This document shows, one piece after another, positions 24,110-36,065 of a stretch of DNA of 64,000 nt. Both the position numbers and the translations under genes were made by a program. Source of the stretch: Rhipicephalus microplus (Eukaryota; Arthropoda; Arachnida; Ixodida; Ixodidae). Below the pieces are notes generated by a model, which saw nothing but the letters and a program-made list of their open reading frames with translations, was not told the DNA's origin and ran no database searches. Location of the stretch: positions 2,661,001-2,725,000 of the forward strand of contig NC_134701.1 of assembly GCF_043290135.1 (NCBI RefSeq). Direction: 5' to 3'. Position 1 is the first letter of the stretch; every line of letters starts with the position of its first letter.

Positions 24110-24731
24110 TTAGGTTAGGTTAGGTTAGGTTAGGTTAGATTAGGTTAGGTTGGGTTGAGTTGGGTTAGGTTAGGTTAGGTTAGGTTAGGTTGGGTTAGGT
24201 GAGGTTAGGTTAGGTTAGGTTACGTTAGGTTAGGTTACGTTATGTTACGTTAGGTTAGGTTACGTTAGGTTAGGTTAGGTTAGGTTAAGTAAGGATGATT
24301 TGGTTAGATTAGGTAAGGTTAGGTTAGGTTAGGTTGGGTTGGGTGTTGTTGGGTTGGGTTGGGTTGGGTTAGGTTGGGTTAGGTTAGGTTAGGTTACGTT
24401 AGGTTAGGTTAGGTTAGGTTACGTTAGGTTGTGTTAGGTTAGGTTAGGTTACGTTAGGTTAGGTTAGGTCAGGTAAGGTTAGGTTACGTTAGAATAGGCT
24501 AGGTTAGGTTAGGTTACGTTAGGTTAGGTTAGGTTAGGTTAGGTTTGGTTAGGTTAGGTTAGGTTAGCTTAGGTTAGGTTACGGTGGGTTGGGTTAGGTT
24601 AGGTTAGGTTAGGTTAGGTTGGGTTAGGTTAGTTTAGGTTAGGTTATGTTAGGTAAAGTTTGGTTACGTTAGGTTAGGTTGGGTTAGGTAAGGTTAGGTT
24701 AGGTTAAATTAGGTTAGGTTAGGTTAGGTTA
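24110..24731 (+). repeat. TTAGG array 18 (beta class)
   Basis: 622 bp, 'ggtgagg' and 'ggttgtgttagg' alleles, counterpart of array 16 at +2,591. Confidence 0.95.
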
Positions 24732-25395
24732 GGATATGAACCACGCTAAAACCGCATTAAACAATGCCACTTAGTGAGATGCTGTGTTTTTCAGCATTAC
24801 AAGTCGGGAACTGCGATATCTAATGTGAAAGCGCATGAAACCGTCGTAATCTTGTAGAAAACATTGTAAAGTAGCGAATAAAACGTTTTCTAACTATAGA
24901 AGTGCGAAGGTTAGGTTAGTTTGAGCTAGGTAGCGTCGTGAAACCACCAAAAACGACGTCATCTAACGAGATATAATTGTTTTATTGCGAGTACGAAACT
25001 GCCATAGGTGAAGTGTTGTGAAAGCACACAAAACGGCATGAACAAGCCAAATACTGCGTGTTGTACCGTTACAAGTGCGAAACTGCTATGTTGTGATATT
25101 CTCGTTAAAGCGCATGCAAGCATCGTGAAACCTTAAAGAATGATGTCATTTAGCGATATACAGCGTTCTGTACTGTAATAAGTTGGAGAAAAACTGTGAT
25201 GTCATGCAAATATCTTAAACGTGAACAACACAGTGTAATAGAGCGTTTTTAGATACAAGTGCGAATGTTAGGTTAGGTTAAGATATGAATTGTCGTAAAA
25301 CCGCATTAAACAATGTCACTTAGTGAGATGCAGTGTTTCTCACCATTACAAGTCGGTAACTGCGATATCTAATGTGAAAGCGCTTGCAACCGTCG
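24732..25395. repeat. Satellite block: b monomer + P stub
   Basis: Monomer 24732-25280 (549 bp) and P stub 25281-25395. Confidence 0.92.
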
Positions 25396-26037
25396 TTAGG
25401 TTAGGTTAGGTTAGGTTAGGTTTGGTTAGGTTAGGTTAGGTTAGGTTAGATTAGGTTAGGTTGAGTTGGGTTAGGTTAGGTTAGGTTAGGTTAGGTTAGG
25501 TTGGGTTAGGTTAGGTTAGGTTAGACTACGTTAGGTTAGGTTAGGTTACGTTAGGTTACGTTAGGTTAGGTTACGTTTGGTTAGGTTAGGTTAGGTAAGG
25601 ATAATTTGGTTAGGTTAGGTAAGGTTAGGTTAGGTTAGGTTAGGTTGGGTTTTGTTGGGTTGGGTTGGGTTGGGTTAGGTTGGGTTAGGTTAGGTTAGGT
25701 TACGTTAGGTCAGGTTAGGTTAGGTTAGGTTACGTTAGGTTATGTTAGGTTAGGTTAGGTTACGTTAGGTTAGGTTAGGTCAGGTAAGGACAGGTTACGT
25801 TAGAATAGGTTAGGTTAGGTTAGGTTACGTTAGGTTAGGTTAGGTTTGGTTAAAGTAGGTTAGGTTAGCTTAGGTTAGGTTAGGTTGGATTGGGTTGGGT
25901 TAGGTTAGGTTAGGTTACGTTAGGTTAGGTTAGGTTTGGTTAAAGTAGGTTAGGTTAGCTTAGGTTAGGTTAGGTTGGATTGGGTTGGGTTAGGTTAGGT
26001 TAGGTTAGGTTAAATTAGGTTAGGTTAGGTTAGGCTA
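25396..26037 (+). repeat. TTAGG array 19 (alpha class with 90 bp duplication)
   Basis: 642 bp; last array carrying the 90 bp duplication. Confidence 0.95.
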
Positions 26038-26700
26038 AGATATGAACCGCGCTAAAACCGCATTAAACAATGTCACTTAGTGAGATGCTGTGTTTTTCAG
26101 CATTACATTCGGGAACTGCGATATCTAATGTGAAAGCGCATGAAACCGTCGTAATCTTGTAGAAAACATTGTAAAGTAGCGAATAAAACGTTTTCTAACG
26201 ATAGAAGTGCGAAGGTTAGGTTAGTTTAAGCTAGGTAGCGTCGTGAAACTACCAAAAACGACGTCATCTAACGAGATAGTGTTGTTTTATTGCGAGTATT
26301 AAACTGCGATAGGTGAAATGTTGTGAAAGCACACAAAACGCCATGAACAAGCCAAATACTGTGTGTTCTACCGTTACAAGTGCGAAACTGCTATATTGTG
26401 ATATTCTCGTTAAAGCGCATACAAGCATCGTGAAACCTTAAAGAATGATGTCATTTAGCGAGAGACAGCGTTCTGTACTGTAATAAGTTGGTGAAAAACT
26501 GTGAGGTCATGCAAATATCGTAATTGTGAACGAAACAGTGTAATAGAGCGTTTTGAGATACAAGTGCGAATGTTAGGTTAGGTTAAGATATGAACCGTTG
26601 TAAAACCGCATTAAACACTGTCACTTTGCGAGATGCAGTGTTTTTCACCATTACAAGTCGGGAACTGCGATATCTAATGTAAAAGCGCATGAAACCGTCG
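26038..26700. repeat. Satellite block: a monomer + P stub
   Basis: Monomer 26038-26585 (548 bp) with 'gatagaagtg', 'attctcgtt', 'ccttaaag'. P stub 26586-26700 has private 'ctttgcgagatg'. Confidence 0.92.
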
Positions 26701-27332
26701 TTAGGTTAGGTTAGGTTAGGTTAGGTTAGATTAGGTTAGGTTGGGTTGAGTTGGGTTAGGTTAGGTTAGGTTAGGTTAGGTTGGGTTAGGTTAGGTTAGG
26801 TTAGGTTAGGTTACGTTAGGTTAGGTTACGTTATGTTACGTTAGGTTAGGTTACGTTAGGTTAGGTTAGGTTAGGTTAAGTAAGGATGATTTGGTTAGAT
26901 TAGGTAAGGTTAGGTTAGGTTAGGTTGGGTTGGGTGTTGTTGGGTTGGGTTGGGTTGGGTTGGGTTAGGTTGGGTTAGGTTAGGTTAGGTTACGTTAGGT
27001 TAGGTTAGGTTAGGTTACGTTAGGTTATGTTAGGTTAGGTTAGGTTACGTTAGGTTAGGTTAGGTCAGGTAAGGTTAGGTTACGTTAGAATAGGCTAGGT
27101 TAGGTTAGGTTACGTTAGGTTAGGTTAGGTTAGGTTAGGTTTGGTTAGGTTAGGTTAGGTTAGCTTAGGTTAGGTTACGGTGGGTTGGGTTAGGTTAGGT
27201 TAGGTTAGGTTAGGTTGGGTTAGGTTAGTTTAGGTTAGGTTATGTTAGGTAAAGTTTGGTTACGTTAGGTTAGGTTGGGTTAGGTAAGGTTAGGTTAGGT
27301 TAAATTAGGTTAGGTTAGGTTAGGTTAGGTTA
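26701..27332 (+). repeat. TTAGG array 20 (beta class)
   Basis: 632 bp, without the 'ggtgagg' and 'ggttgtg' alleles of arrays 14-18; the amplified variant ends before this array. Confidence 0.95.
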
Positions 27333-27996
27333 GGATATGAACCACGCTAAAACCGCATTAAACAATGCCACTTAGTGAGATGCTGTGTTTTTCAGCATTA
27401 CAAGTCGGGAACTGCGATATCTAATGTGATTGCGCATGAAACCGTCGTAATCTTGTAGAAAACATTGTAAAGTAGTGAATAAAACGTTTTCTAACTATAG
27501 AAGTGCGAAGGTTAGGTTAGTTTGAGCTAGGTAGCGTCGTGAAACCACCAAAAACGACGTCATCTAACGAGATATAATTGTTTTATTGCGAGTACGAAAC
27601 TGCCATAGGTGAAGTGTTGTGAAAGCACACAAAACGGCATGAACAAGCCAAATACTGCGTGTTGTACCGTTACAAGTGCGAAACTGCTATGTTGTGATAT
27701 TCTCGTTAAAGCGCATGCAAGCATCGTGAAACCTTAAAGAATGATGTCATTTAGCGATATACAGCGTTCTGTACTGTAATAAGTTGGAGAAAAACTGTGA
27801 TGTCATGCAAATATCTTAAACGTGAACAAAACAGTGTAATAGAGCGTTTTTAGATACAAGTGCGAATGTTAGGTTAGGTTAAGATATGAATTGTCGTAAA
27901 ACCGCATTAAACAATGTCACTTAGTGAGATGCAGTGTTTTTCACCATTACAAGTCGGGAACTGCGATATCTAATGTGAAAGCGCTTGCAAACGTCG
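27333..27996. repeat. Satellite block: b monomer + P stub
   Basis: Monomer 27333-27881 (549 bp) with private 'aatgtgattgcgcatg' and 'aagtagtgaataaaac', and 'gaacaaaacag'. P stub 27882-27996 ends 'gcttgcaaacgtcg', the type that precedes short arrays. Confidence 0.92.
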
Positions 27997-28159
27997 TTAG
28001 GTTAGGTTAGGTTAGGTTAGGTTAGGTTAGGTTACGTTAGGTTAGGTTAGGTTAGGTTTGGTTAGGTTAGGTTAGGTTAGGTTAGGTTAGAGTATATTAG
28101 GTAAGGTTTGGTTAGGTCAGGTTAGGTTAGGTTGGGTTAGGTAAGGTTAGGTTAGGTTA
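27997..28159 (+). repeat. TTAGG array 21 (delta class, short)
   Basis: 163 bp, longest delta array; 'ggttagagtatattagg' where other copies have 'gtatgttagg'. Confidence 0.95.
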
Positions 28160-29382
28160 AGATATGAACCGCGCTAAAACCGCATTAAACAATGTCACTT
28201 AGTGAGATGCTGTGTTTTTCACCATTACAAGTCGGGAACTGCGATATCTAATGTGAAAGCGCATGAAACCGTCGTAATCTTGTAGAAAACATTGTAAAGT
28301 AGCGAATAAAACGTTTTCTAACGATAGAAGTGCGAAGGTTCGGTTAGTTTGAGCTAGGTAGCGTCGTGAAACCACCAAAAACGATGTCATCTAACGAGAT
28401 AGTGTTGTTTTATTGCGAGTACGAAACTGCGATAGGTGAAATATTGGGAAAGCACACAAAATGGCATGAACTAGCCAGATACTGCGTCTTGTGAAGTTAC
28501 AAGTGCGAAACTGCTTTATTGTGATATTCTCGTTAAAGCGCTTGCAAGTATCGTGAAACCTTAAAGAACGATGTCATTTAGCGAGATACAGCGTTCTGTA
28601 CTGTAATAAGTTGGTGAGAAACTGTGAGGTCAAGCAAATATCGTAATTGTGAACGAAACAGTGTAATTGAGCGTATTTAGATACAAGTGCGAATGTTAGG
28701 TTAGGTTGAGATATCAACCGTCGTAAAACCGCATTAAACAATGTCACTTAGTGAGATGTAGTGTTTTTCAACATTACAAGTCGGGAACTACGATATCTAA
28801 TGTGAAAACGCATGAAACCGTCGTAATCTTGTAGAAAACATTGTAAAGTTGCGAGTAAAACGTTTTCTAACGATAGAAGTGCGAAGGTTAGCTTGAGTTA
28901 TGTTAGTTGAAGCTATGTAGCATCGTGAGACCACCAAAAAGGACGTCATCTAACGAGATAGTGTTGTTTTCTTGCATGTGCGAAACTGCAATAGGTCAAA
29001 TGTTGTGAAAGTACACAAAACGGCTTGAACAAGCCAAATACTGCGTGTTGTATCGTTACAAGTGCGAAACTGCTATGTTGTGATATTCTCGTTAAAGCGC
29101 ATGCAAGCATCGTGAAACTTTAAAGAATGATGTCATTTAGCGAAATACAGCGTTCTGTACTGCAATAAGTTGGTAAAAAACTGTGAGATTATGCAAATAT
29201 TGTAATTGTGAACGAAACAGTGTAATAGAGCGTTTTTAGATACAAGTGCGAATGTTAGGTTAGGTTAAGATATGAACAGTCGTAAAACCGCATTAAACAA
29301 TGTCACTTAGTGAGATGCAGTGTTTCTCACCATTACAAGTCGGTAACTGCGATATCTAATGTGAAAGCGCTTGCAACCGTCG
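28160..29382. repeat. Satellite block: d and e monomers + P stub
   Basis: Class d 28160-28708 (549 bp; private 'tgtgaagttac', 'gcgcttgcaag'), class e 28709-29267 (559 bp; private 'tagcatcgtgaga', 'ataggtcaaatg'), P stub 29268-29382 ('gaacagtcg'). Same order as 7562-8784. Confidence 0.92.
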
Positions 29383-29979
29383 TTAGGTTAGGTTAGGTTA
29401 GGTTAGGTTTGGTTAGGTTAGGTTAGGTTAGGTTAGATTAGGTTAGGTTGAGTTGGGTTAGGTTAGGTTAGGTTAGGTTAGGTTGGGTTAGGTTAGGTTA
29501 GACTACGTTAGGTTAGGTTAGGTTACGTTAGGTTACGTTAGGTTAGGGGACGTTTGGTTAGGTTAGGTTAGGTAAGGATAACTTGGTTAGGTTAGGTAAG
29601 GTTAGGTTAGGTTAGGTTAGGTTGGGTTTTGTTTGGTTGGGTTGGGTTGGGTTAGGTTGGGTTAGGTTAGGTTAGGTTACGTTAGGTCAGGTTAGGTTAG
29701 GTTAGGTTACGTTAGGTTATGTTAGGTTAGGTTAGGTTACGTTAGGTTAGGTTAGGTCAGGTAAGGACAGGTTACGTTAGAATAGGTTAGGTTAGGTTAG
29801 GTTACGTTAGGTTAGGTTAGGTTTGGTTAAAGTAGGTTAGGTTGGGTTAGGTTAGGTTAGGTTAGGTTGGGTTAGGTTAGTTTAGGTTAGGTTAGGTTAG
29901 GTTAGGTTGGGTTGGGTTGGGTTAGGTTAGGTTAGGTTAGGTTAGGTTAGGTTAAATTAGGTTAGGTTAGGTTAGGCTA
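29383..29979 (+). repeat. TTAGG array 22 (alpha class, variant)
   Basis: 597 bp; private 'ttagggga' near 29546 and 'aaggataacttgg'; lacks the 'agctt' and 'ttggattggg' landmarks. Confidence 0.94.
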
Positions 29980-30643
29980 AGATATGAACCGCGCTAAAAC
30001 CGCATTAAACAATGTCACTTAGTGAGATGCTGTGTTTTTCAGCATTACATTCGGGAACTGCGATATCTAATGTGAAAGCGCATGAAACCGTCGTAATCTT
30101 GTAGAAAACATTGTAAAGTAGCGAATAAAACGTTTTCTAACGATAGAAGTGCGAAGGTTAGGTTAGTTTAAGCTAGGTAGCGTCGTGAAACTACCAAAAA
30201 CGACGTCATCTAACGAGATAGTGTTGTTTTATTGCGAGTATTAAACTGCGATAGGTGAAATGTTGTGAAAGCACACAAAACGGCATGAACAAGCCAAATA
30301 CTGCGTGTTCTACCATTACAAGTGCGAAACTGCTATATTGTGATATTCTCGTTAAAGCGCATGCAAGCATCGTGAAAACTTAAAAGAACAATGTCATTTA
30401 GCGAGATTCAGCGTTCTGTACTGCAATAAGTTGGTGAGAAACTGTGAGGTTATGCAAATATCGTAATTGTGAAAGAAACAGTGTAATAGAGCGTTTTTCA
30501 ATACAAGTACGATTGTTAGGTTAGGTTAAGATATGAACCGTCGTAAAACCGCATTAAACAATGTCACTTAGTGAGATGGAGTGTTTTTCACCATTACAAG
30601 TCGGGAACTGCGATATCTAATGTGAAAGCGCTTGCAAACGTCG
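29980..30643. repeat. Satellite block: a/h mosaic monomer + P stub
   Basis: Monomer 29980-30528 (549 bp) begins as class a ('ccgcgc', 'cattacattcggg') and ends as class h ('gaaaacttaaaagaacaatg', 'tttttcaatacaagtac'). P stub 30529-30643 has 'gagatggagtg', the stub type that leads into epsilon arrays. Confidence 0.88.
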
Positions 30644-30906
30644 TTAGGTTAGGTTAGGTTAGGTTAGGTTAGGTCAGGTGAGGTTAGGTTACGTTAGAAT
30701 AGGTTAGGTTAGGTTAGGTTAGCTTAGGTTAGGTTAGGTTGGGTTGGGTTGGGTTAGGTTGGGTTAGGTTAGGTTAGGTTAGGTTAGGTTAGGTTAGGTT
30801 GGGTTAGGTTAGTTTAGGTTAGGTTAGGTTAGGTTAGGTTGGGTTGGCTTAGGTTAGGTTAGGTTAGGTAAGGTTAGGTTAGGTTAGGTTAGGTTACGTT
30901 AGGTTA
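30644..30906 (+). repeat. TTAGG array 23 (epsilon class, short)
   Basis: 263 bp. Marks 'ggtcaggtgagg', 'gaatagg', 'agctt', three TT-spaced GGG runs plus a fourth after seven bases, 'gggttggctt'; right edge 'ggttaaggtatgaaccgaa'. Confidence 0.95.
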
Positions 30907-32703
30907 AGGTATGAACCGAAGTAAAACCGCATTAAACAATGTCACTTAGTGAGATGCAGTGTTTTTCACCTTTACAAGTTGGGAACTGTGATATCTAATG
31001 TGAAAGCGATTGAAACCGTCGTAATGTTGTAGAAAGCAATGTAAAGTAGCGAGTAAAACGTTTTCTCACGATAGAAGTGCGAAGGTGATGTTAGGTTGAG
31101 TTATGTTAGTTTAAGCTAGGTAGCGTCGTGAAACTACCAAAAACAACGTCTTCTAACGAGATAGTGTTGTTTTATTGCGAGTACGAAACTGCGATAGGTG
31201 AAATGTTGTGAAAGCACACAAAACGGCATGAACAAGCCAAATACTGCGTGTTGTACCGTTACAAGTGCGAAACTGCTATGTTGTGATATTCTCGTTAAAG
31301 CGCATGCAAGCATCGTGAAACCTTAAAGAACGATGTCATTTAGCGAGATACAGCGTTCTGTACTGTAATAAGTTGGTGAGAAACTGTGAGGTCAAGCAAA
31401 TATCGTAATTGTGAACGAAACAGTGTAATTGAGCGTCTTTAGATACAAGTGCGAATGTTAGGTTAGGTTGACATATCAACCATCGTAAAACCGCATTAAA
31501 CAATGTCACTTAGTGAGATGTAGTGTTTTTCAACAGTACAAGTCGGGAACTACGATATCTAATGTGAAAGCGCATGAAACCGTCGTAATCTTGTAGAAAA
31601 CATTGTAAAGTTGCGAGTAAAACGTTTTCTAACGATAGAAGTGCGAAGGTTAGGCTAGGTTAGGTTAGTTTAAGCTAGGTAGCGTCGTGAAACTACCAAA
31701 AACGACGTCATCTAACGAGATAGTGTTGTTTTATTGCGAGTATTAAACTGCGATAGGTGAAATGTTGTGAAAGCACACAAAACGGCATGAACAAGCCAAA
31801 TACTGCCTGTTCTACCGTTACAAGTGCGAAACTGCTATATTGTGATATTCTCGTTAAAGCGCATGCAAGCATCGTGAAACCTTAAAGAACAATGTCATTT
31901 AGCGAGATACAGCGTTCTGTACTGCAATAAGTTGGTGAAAAACTGTGAGGTTATGCAAATATCGTAATTGTGAACGAAACAGTGTAATAGAGCGTTTTTC
32001 AATACAAGTACGAATGTTAGGTTAGGTTAAGATATGAACCGTCGTAAAACCGCAATAAACAATGTCACTTAGTGAGATGTAGTGTTTTTCAACATTACAA
32101 GTCGGGAACTACGATATCTAATGTGAAAGCGCATGAAACCGTCGTAATCTTGTAGAAAACATTGTAAAGTTGCGAATAAAACGTTTTCTAACGATAGAAT
32201 TGCGAAGGTTATGTTAGGTTAGGTTAGGTTAAGCTAGGTAGCGTCGTCAAACTACCAAAAACGACGTCATCTAACGAGATAGTGTTGTTTTATTGCGAGT
32301 ATTAAACTGCGATAGGTGAAATGTTGTGAAAGCACACAAAACGGAATGAACAAGCCAAATACTGCGTGTTCTACCGTTACAAGTGCGAAACTGCTATATT
32401 GTGATATTCTCGTTAAAGCGCATGCAAGCATCGTGAAACCTTAAAGAACAATGTCATTTACCGAGATACAGCGTTCTGTACTGCAATAAGTTGGTGAAAA
32501 ACTGTGAGGTTATGCAAATATTGTAATTGTGAACAAAACAGTGTAATAGAGCGTTTTTAGATACAAGTGCGAATGTTAGGTTAGGTTAAGATATGAACCG
32601 TCGTAAAACCGCATTAAACAATGTCAATTAGTGAGATGCAGTGTTTTTCACCATTACAAGTCGGGAACTGCGATATCTAATGTGAAAGCGCATGAAACCG
32701 TCG
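30907..32703. repeat. Satellite block: f, h, i monomers + P stub
   Basis: Class f 30907-31470 (564 bp; 'cacctttacaagttggg', 'gaaagcaatg', 'ttctcacgatag', 'aacaacgtcttc'), class h 31471-32029 (559 bp; 'gacatatcaaccatcg', 'actgcctgttc'), class i 32030-32588 (559 bp; 'cgtcaaactacc', 'aaacggaatgaac', 'tttaccgag'), P stub 32589-32703 with 'gtcaattagtgag'. Confidence 0.92.
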
Positions 32704-33425
32704 TTAGGTTAGGTTAGGTTAGGTCAGGTTAGGTTTGGTTAGGTTAGGTTAGGTTAGGTTAGGTTAGATTAGGTTAGGTTGGGTTGAGTTGAGTTGGGTT
32801 AGGTTAGGTTAGGTTAGGTTAGGTTTGGTTAGGTTAGGTTGGGTTAGATTAGGTTAGGTTGGGTTGAGTTGGGTTAGGTTAGGTTAGGTTAGGTTAGGTT
32901 GGGTTACGTTAGGTTAGGTTAGGTTACGTTAGGTTAGGTTAGGTTAGGTTACGTTAGGTTAGGTTAGGGTAGGTAAGGATAAATTGGTTAGGTTAGGTAA
33001 GGTTAGGTTAGGTTAGGTTAGGTTGGGTTGGGTGTTGTTGGGTTGGGTTGGGTTGGGTTAGGTCGGGTTAGGTTAGGTTAGGTTACGTTAAGTTAGGTTA
33101 GGTTAGGTTACGTTAGATTATGTTAGGTTAGATTAGGTTACGTTAGGTTAGGTTAGGTCAGGTAAGGTTAGGTTACGTTAGAATAGGTTAGGTTAGGTTA
33201 GGTTACGTTAGGTTAGGTTAGGTTAGGTTTGGTTAGGTTAGGTTAGGTTAGCTTAGGTTAGGTTAGGTTGGGTTGGGTTAGGTTGGGTTAGGTTAGGTTA
33301 GGTTAGGTTAGGTTGGGTTAGGTTAAATTAGGTTAGGTTAGGTTAGGTTGGGTTGGGTTGGGTTGGGTTAGGTTAGGTTAGGTTAGGTAAGGTTAGGTTA
33401 GGTTAGGTTAGGTTACGTTAGATTA
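32704..33425 (+). repeat. TTAGG array 24 (gamma class)
   Basis: 722 bp; 'ttagattatg' and 'gattaggttacg' alleles, 'aggttagggtagg' shared only with array 27. Confidence 0.95.
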
Positions 33426-34104
33426 AGGTATGAACCGTCGTAAAACCGCATTAAACAATGTCACTTAGTGAGATGCAGTGTTTTTCACCTTTACAAGTTG
33501 GGAACTGCGATATCTAATGTGAAAGCGCTTGAAACCGTCGTAATTTTGTAGAAAGCATTGTAAAGTAGCGAGTAAAACGTTTTCTAACGATAGAAGTGCG
33601 AAGGTTATGTTAGGTTGAGATATGTTAGTTTATGCTAGGTAGCGTCGTGAAACCACCAAAAACGACGTCATCTAACGAGATACTGTTGTTTTATTGCGAG
33701 TACGAAACTGCTATGGGTGAAATGTTGTGAGAGCACACAAAACGGCATGAACAAGCCAAATACTGCGTGTTGTATCGTTACAAGTGCGAAACTGCTATGT
33801 TGTGATATTCTCGTTAAAGCGCATGCAAGCATCGTGAAACTTTAAAGAATGATGTCATTTAGCGAAATACAGCGTTCTGTACTGCAATAAGTTGGTGAAA
33901 AACTGTGAGATTATGCAAATATTGTAATTGTGAACGAAACAGTGTAATAGAGCGTTTTTAGATACAAGTGCGAATGTTAGGTTAGGTTAAGATATGAACC
34001 GTCGTAAAACCGCATTAAACAATGTCACTTAGTGAGATGCAGTGTTTCTCACCATTACAAGTCGGTAACTGCGATATCTAATGTGAAAGCGCTTGCAACC
34101 GTCG
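33426..34104. repeat. Satellite block: g monomer + P stub
   Basis: Monomer 33426-33989 (564 bp) with 'gttgagatatgttag' where the 2851 copy has 'gttgagttatg'. P stub 33990-34104. Confidence 0.92.
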
Positions 34105-34731
34105 TTAGGTTAGGTTAGGTTAGGTTAGGTTTGGTTAGGTTAGGTTAGGTTAGGTTAGATTAGGTTAGGTTGAGTTGGGTTAGGTTAGGTTAGGTTAGGT
34201 TAGGTTAGGTTGGGTTAGGTTAGGTTAGGTTAGACTACGTTAGGTTAGGTTAGGTTACGTTAGGTTACGTTAGGTTAGGTTACGTTTGGTTAGGTTAGGT
34301 TAGGTAAGGATAATTTGGTTAGGTTAGGTAAGGTTAGGTTAGGTTAGGTTAGGTTGGGTTTTGTTGGGTTGGGTTGGGTTGGGTTAGGTTGGGTTAGGTT
34401 AGGTTACGTTAGGTCAGGTTAGGTTAGGTTAGGTTACGTTAGGTTATGTTAGGTTAGGTTAGGTTATGTTAGGTTAGGTTAGGTCAGGTAAGGACAGGTT
34501 ACGTTAGAATAGGTTAGGTTAGGTTAGGTTACGTTAGGTTAGGTTAGGTTTGGTTAAAGTAGGTTAGGTTAGGTTGGATTGGGTTGGGTTAGGTTGGGTT
34601 AGGTTAGGTTAGGTTAGGTTAGGTTGGGTTAGGTTAGTTTAGGTTAGGTTAGGTTAGGTTAGGTTGGGTTGGGTTGGGTTAGGTTAGGTTAGGTTAGGTT
34701 AGGTTAAATTAGGTTAGGTTAGGTTAGGCTA
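34105..34731 (+). repeat. TTAGG array 25 (alpha class)
   Basis: 627 bp; single 'aaagtagg', no 'agctt' after it. Same as array 28 at +5,144. Confidence 0.95.
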
Positions 34732-35394
34732 AGATATGAACCGCGCTAAAACCGCATTAAACAATGTCACTTAGTGAGATGCTGTGTTTTTCAGCATTAC
34801 ATTCGGGAACTGCGATATCTAATGTGAAAGCGCATGAAACCGTCGTAATCTTGTAGAAAACATTGTAAAGTAGCGAATAAAACGTTTTCTAACGATAGAA
34901 CTGCGAAGGTTAGGTTAGTTTAAGCTAGGTAGCGTCGTGAAACTACCAAAAACGACGTCATCTAACGAGATAGTGTTGTTTTATTGCGAGTATTAAACTG
35001 CGATAGGTGAAATGTTGTGAAAGCACACAAAACGCCATGAACAAGCCAAATACTGCGTGTTCTACCGTTACAAGTGCGAAACTGCTATATTGTGATATTC
35101 TCGTTAAAGCGCATGCAAGCATCGTGAAACCTTAAAGAATGATGTCATTTAGCGAGAGACAGCGTTCTGTACTGTAATAAGTTGGTGAAAAACTGTGAGG
35201 TCATGCAAATATCGTAATTGTGAACGAAACAGTGTAATAGAGCGTTTTGAGATACAAGTGCGAATGTTAGGTTAGGTTTAGATATGAACCGTTGTAAAAC
35301 CGCATTAAACACTGTCACTTTGTGAGATGCAGTGTTTTTCACCATTACAAGTCGGGAACTGCGATATCTAATGTGAAAGCGCATGAAACCGTCG
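34732..35394. repeat. Satellite block: a monomer + P stub
   Basis: Monomer 34732-35279 (548 bp) with 'gatagaactgcg'. P stub 35280-35394 opens 'ggtttagatatg' and has 'cactttgtgag'. These two substitutions remove stops on the minus strand and leave a 79-codon frame open at 35145-35384; the frame is a by-product (see rejected items). Confidence 0.92.
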
Positions 35395-36065
35395 TTAGGT
35401 TAGGTTAGGTTAGGTTAGGTTAGGTTAGGTTTGGTTAGGTTAGGTTAGGTTAGATTAGGTTAGGTTGGGTTGAGTTGGGTTAGGTTAGGTTAGGTTAGGT
35501 TAGGTTGGGTTAGGTTAGGTTAGGTTAGGTTAGGTTACGTTAGGTTAGGTTAGGTTACGTTAGGTTAGGTTACGTTAGGTTAGGTTAGGTTAGGTAAGGA
35601 TAATTTGGTTAGGTTAGGTAAGGTTAGGTTAGGTTAGGTTAGGTTGGGTTTTGTTGGGTTGGGTTGGGTTGGGTTAGGTTGGGTTAGGTTAGGTTAGGTT
35701 ACGTTAGGTCAGGTTAGGTTAGGTTAGGTTACGTTAGGTTATGTTAGGTTAGGTTAGGTTACGTTAGGTTAGGTAGGTCAGGTAAGGACAGGTTACGTTA
35801 GAATAGGTTAGGTTAGGTTAGCTTACGTTAGGTTAGGTTAGGTTTGGTTAGAGTAGGTTAGGTTAGCTTGGGTTAGGTTAGGTTAGGTTGGGTTGGGTTG
35901 GGTTAGGTTGGGTTAGGTTAGGTTAGGTTAGGTTAGGTTAGGTTAGGTTGGGTTAGGTTAGTTTAGGTTAGGTTAGGTTAGGTTGGGTTGGGTTGGGTTA
36001 GGTTAGGTTAGGTTAGGTTAGGTAAGGTTAGGTTAGGTTACATTAGGTTAGGTTAGGTTAGGCTA
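35395..36065 (+). repeat. TTAGG array 26 (alpha2 class)
   Basis: 671 bp. A single-base loss in 'ggttaggtaggtcagg' near 35770 puts its length out of the usual phase; array 29 shares the loss. Confidence 0.95.

Larger units (their letters stand above)
8785..28159 (+). repeat. ~2.59 kb higher-order repeat, about seven copies
   Basis: Order alpha array, a monomer, P, beta array, b monomer, P. Starts of a monomers: 9337, 11858, 14454, 16980, 18265, 20856, 23447, 26038; spacing 2,521, 2,596, 2,526, 1,285, 2,591, 2,591, 2,591. The 1,285 bp step is a half unit created by a hybrid array at 17643. Copies also share a longer 5.12 kb period (9337-12520 with 14454-17642). The last three copies appear nearly identical. 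Confidence 0.9.

Noticed and set aside
35145..35384. 79-codon minus-strand frame, repeated at 40289, 44314, 55247 and 60742
   Set aside because: It spans the a monomer end and the next P stub. It stays open through 'cactttgtgag' (for 'cacttagtgag') and 'ggtttagatatg' (for 'ggttaagatatg'). No recognisable protein family.
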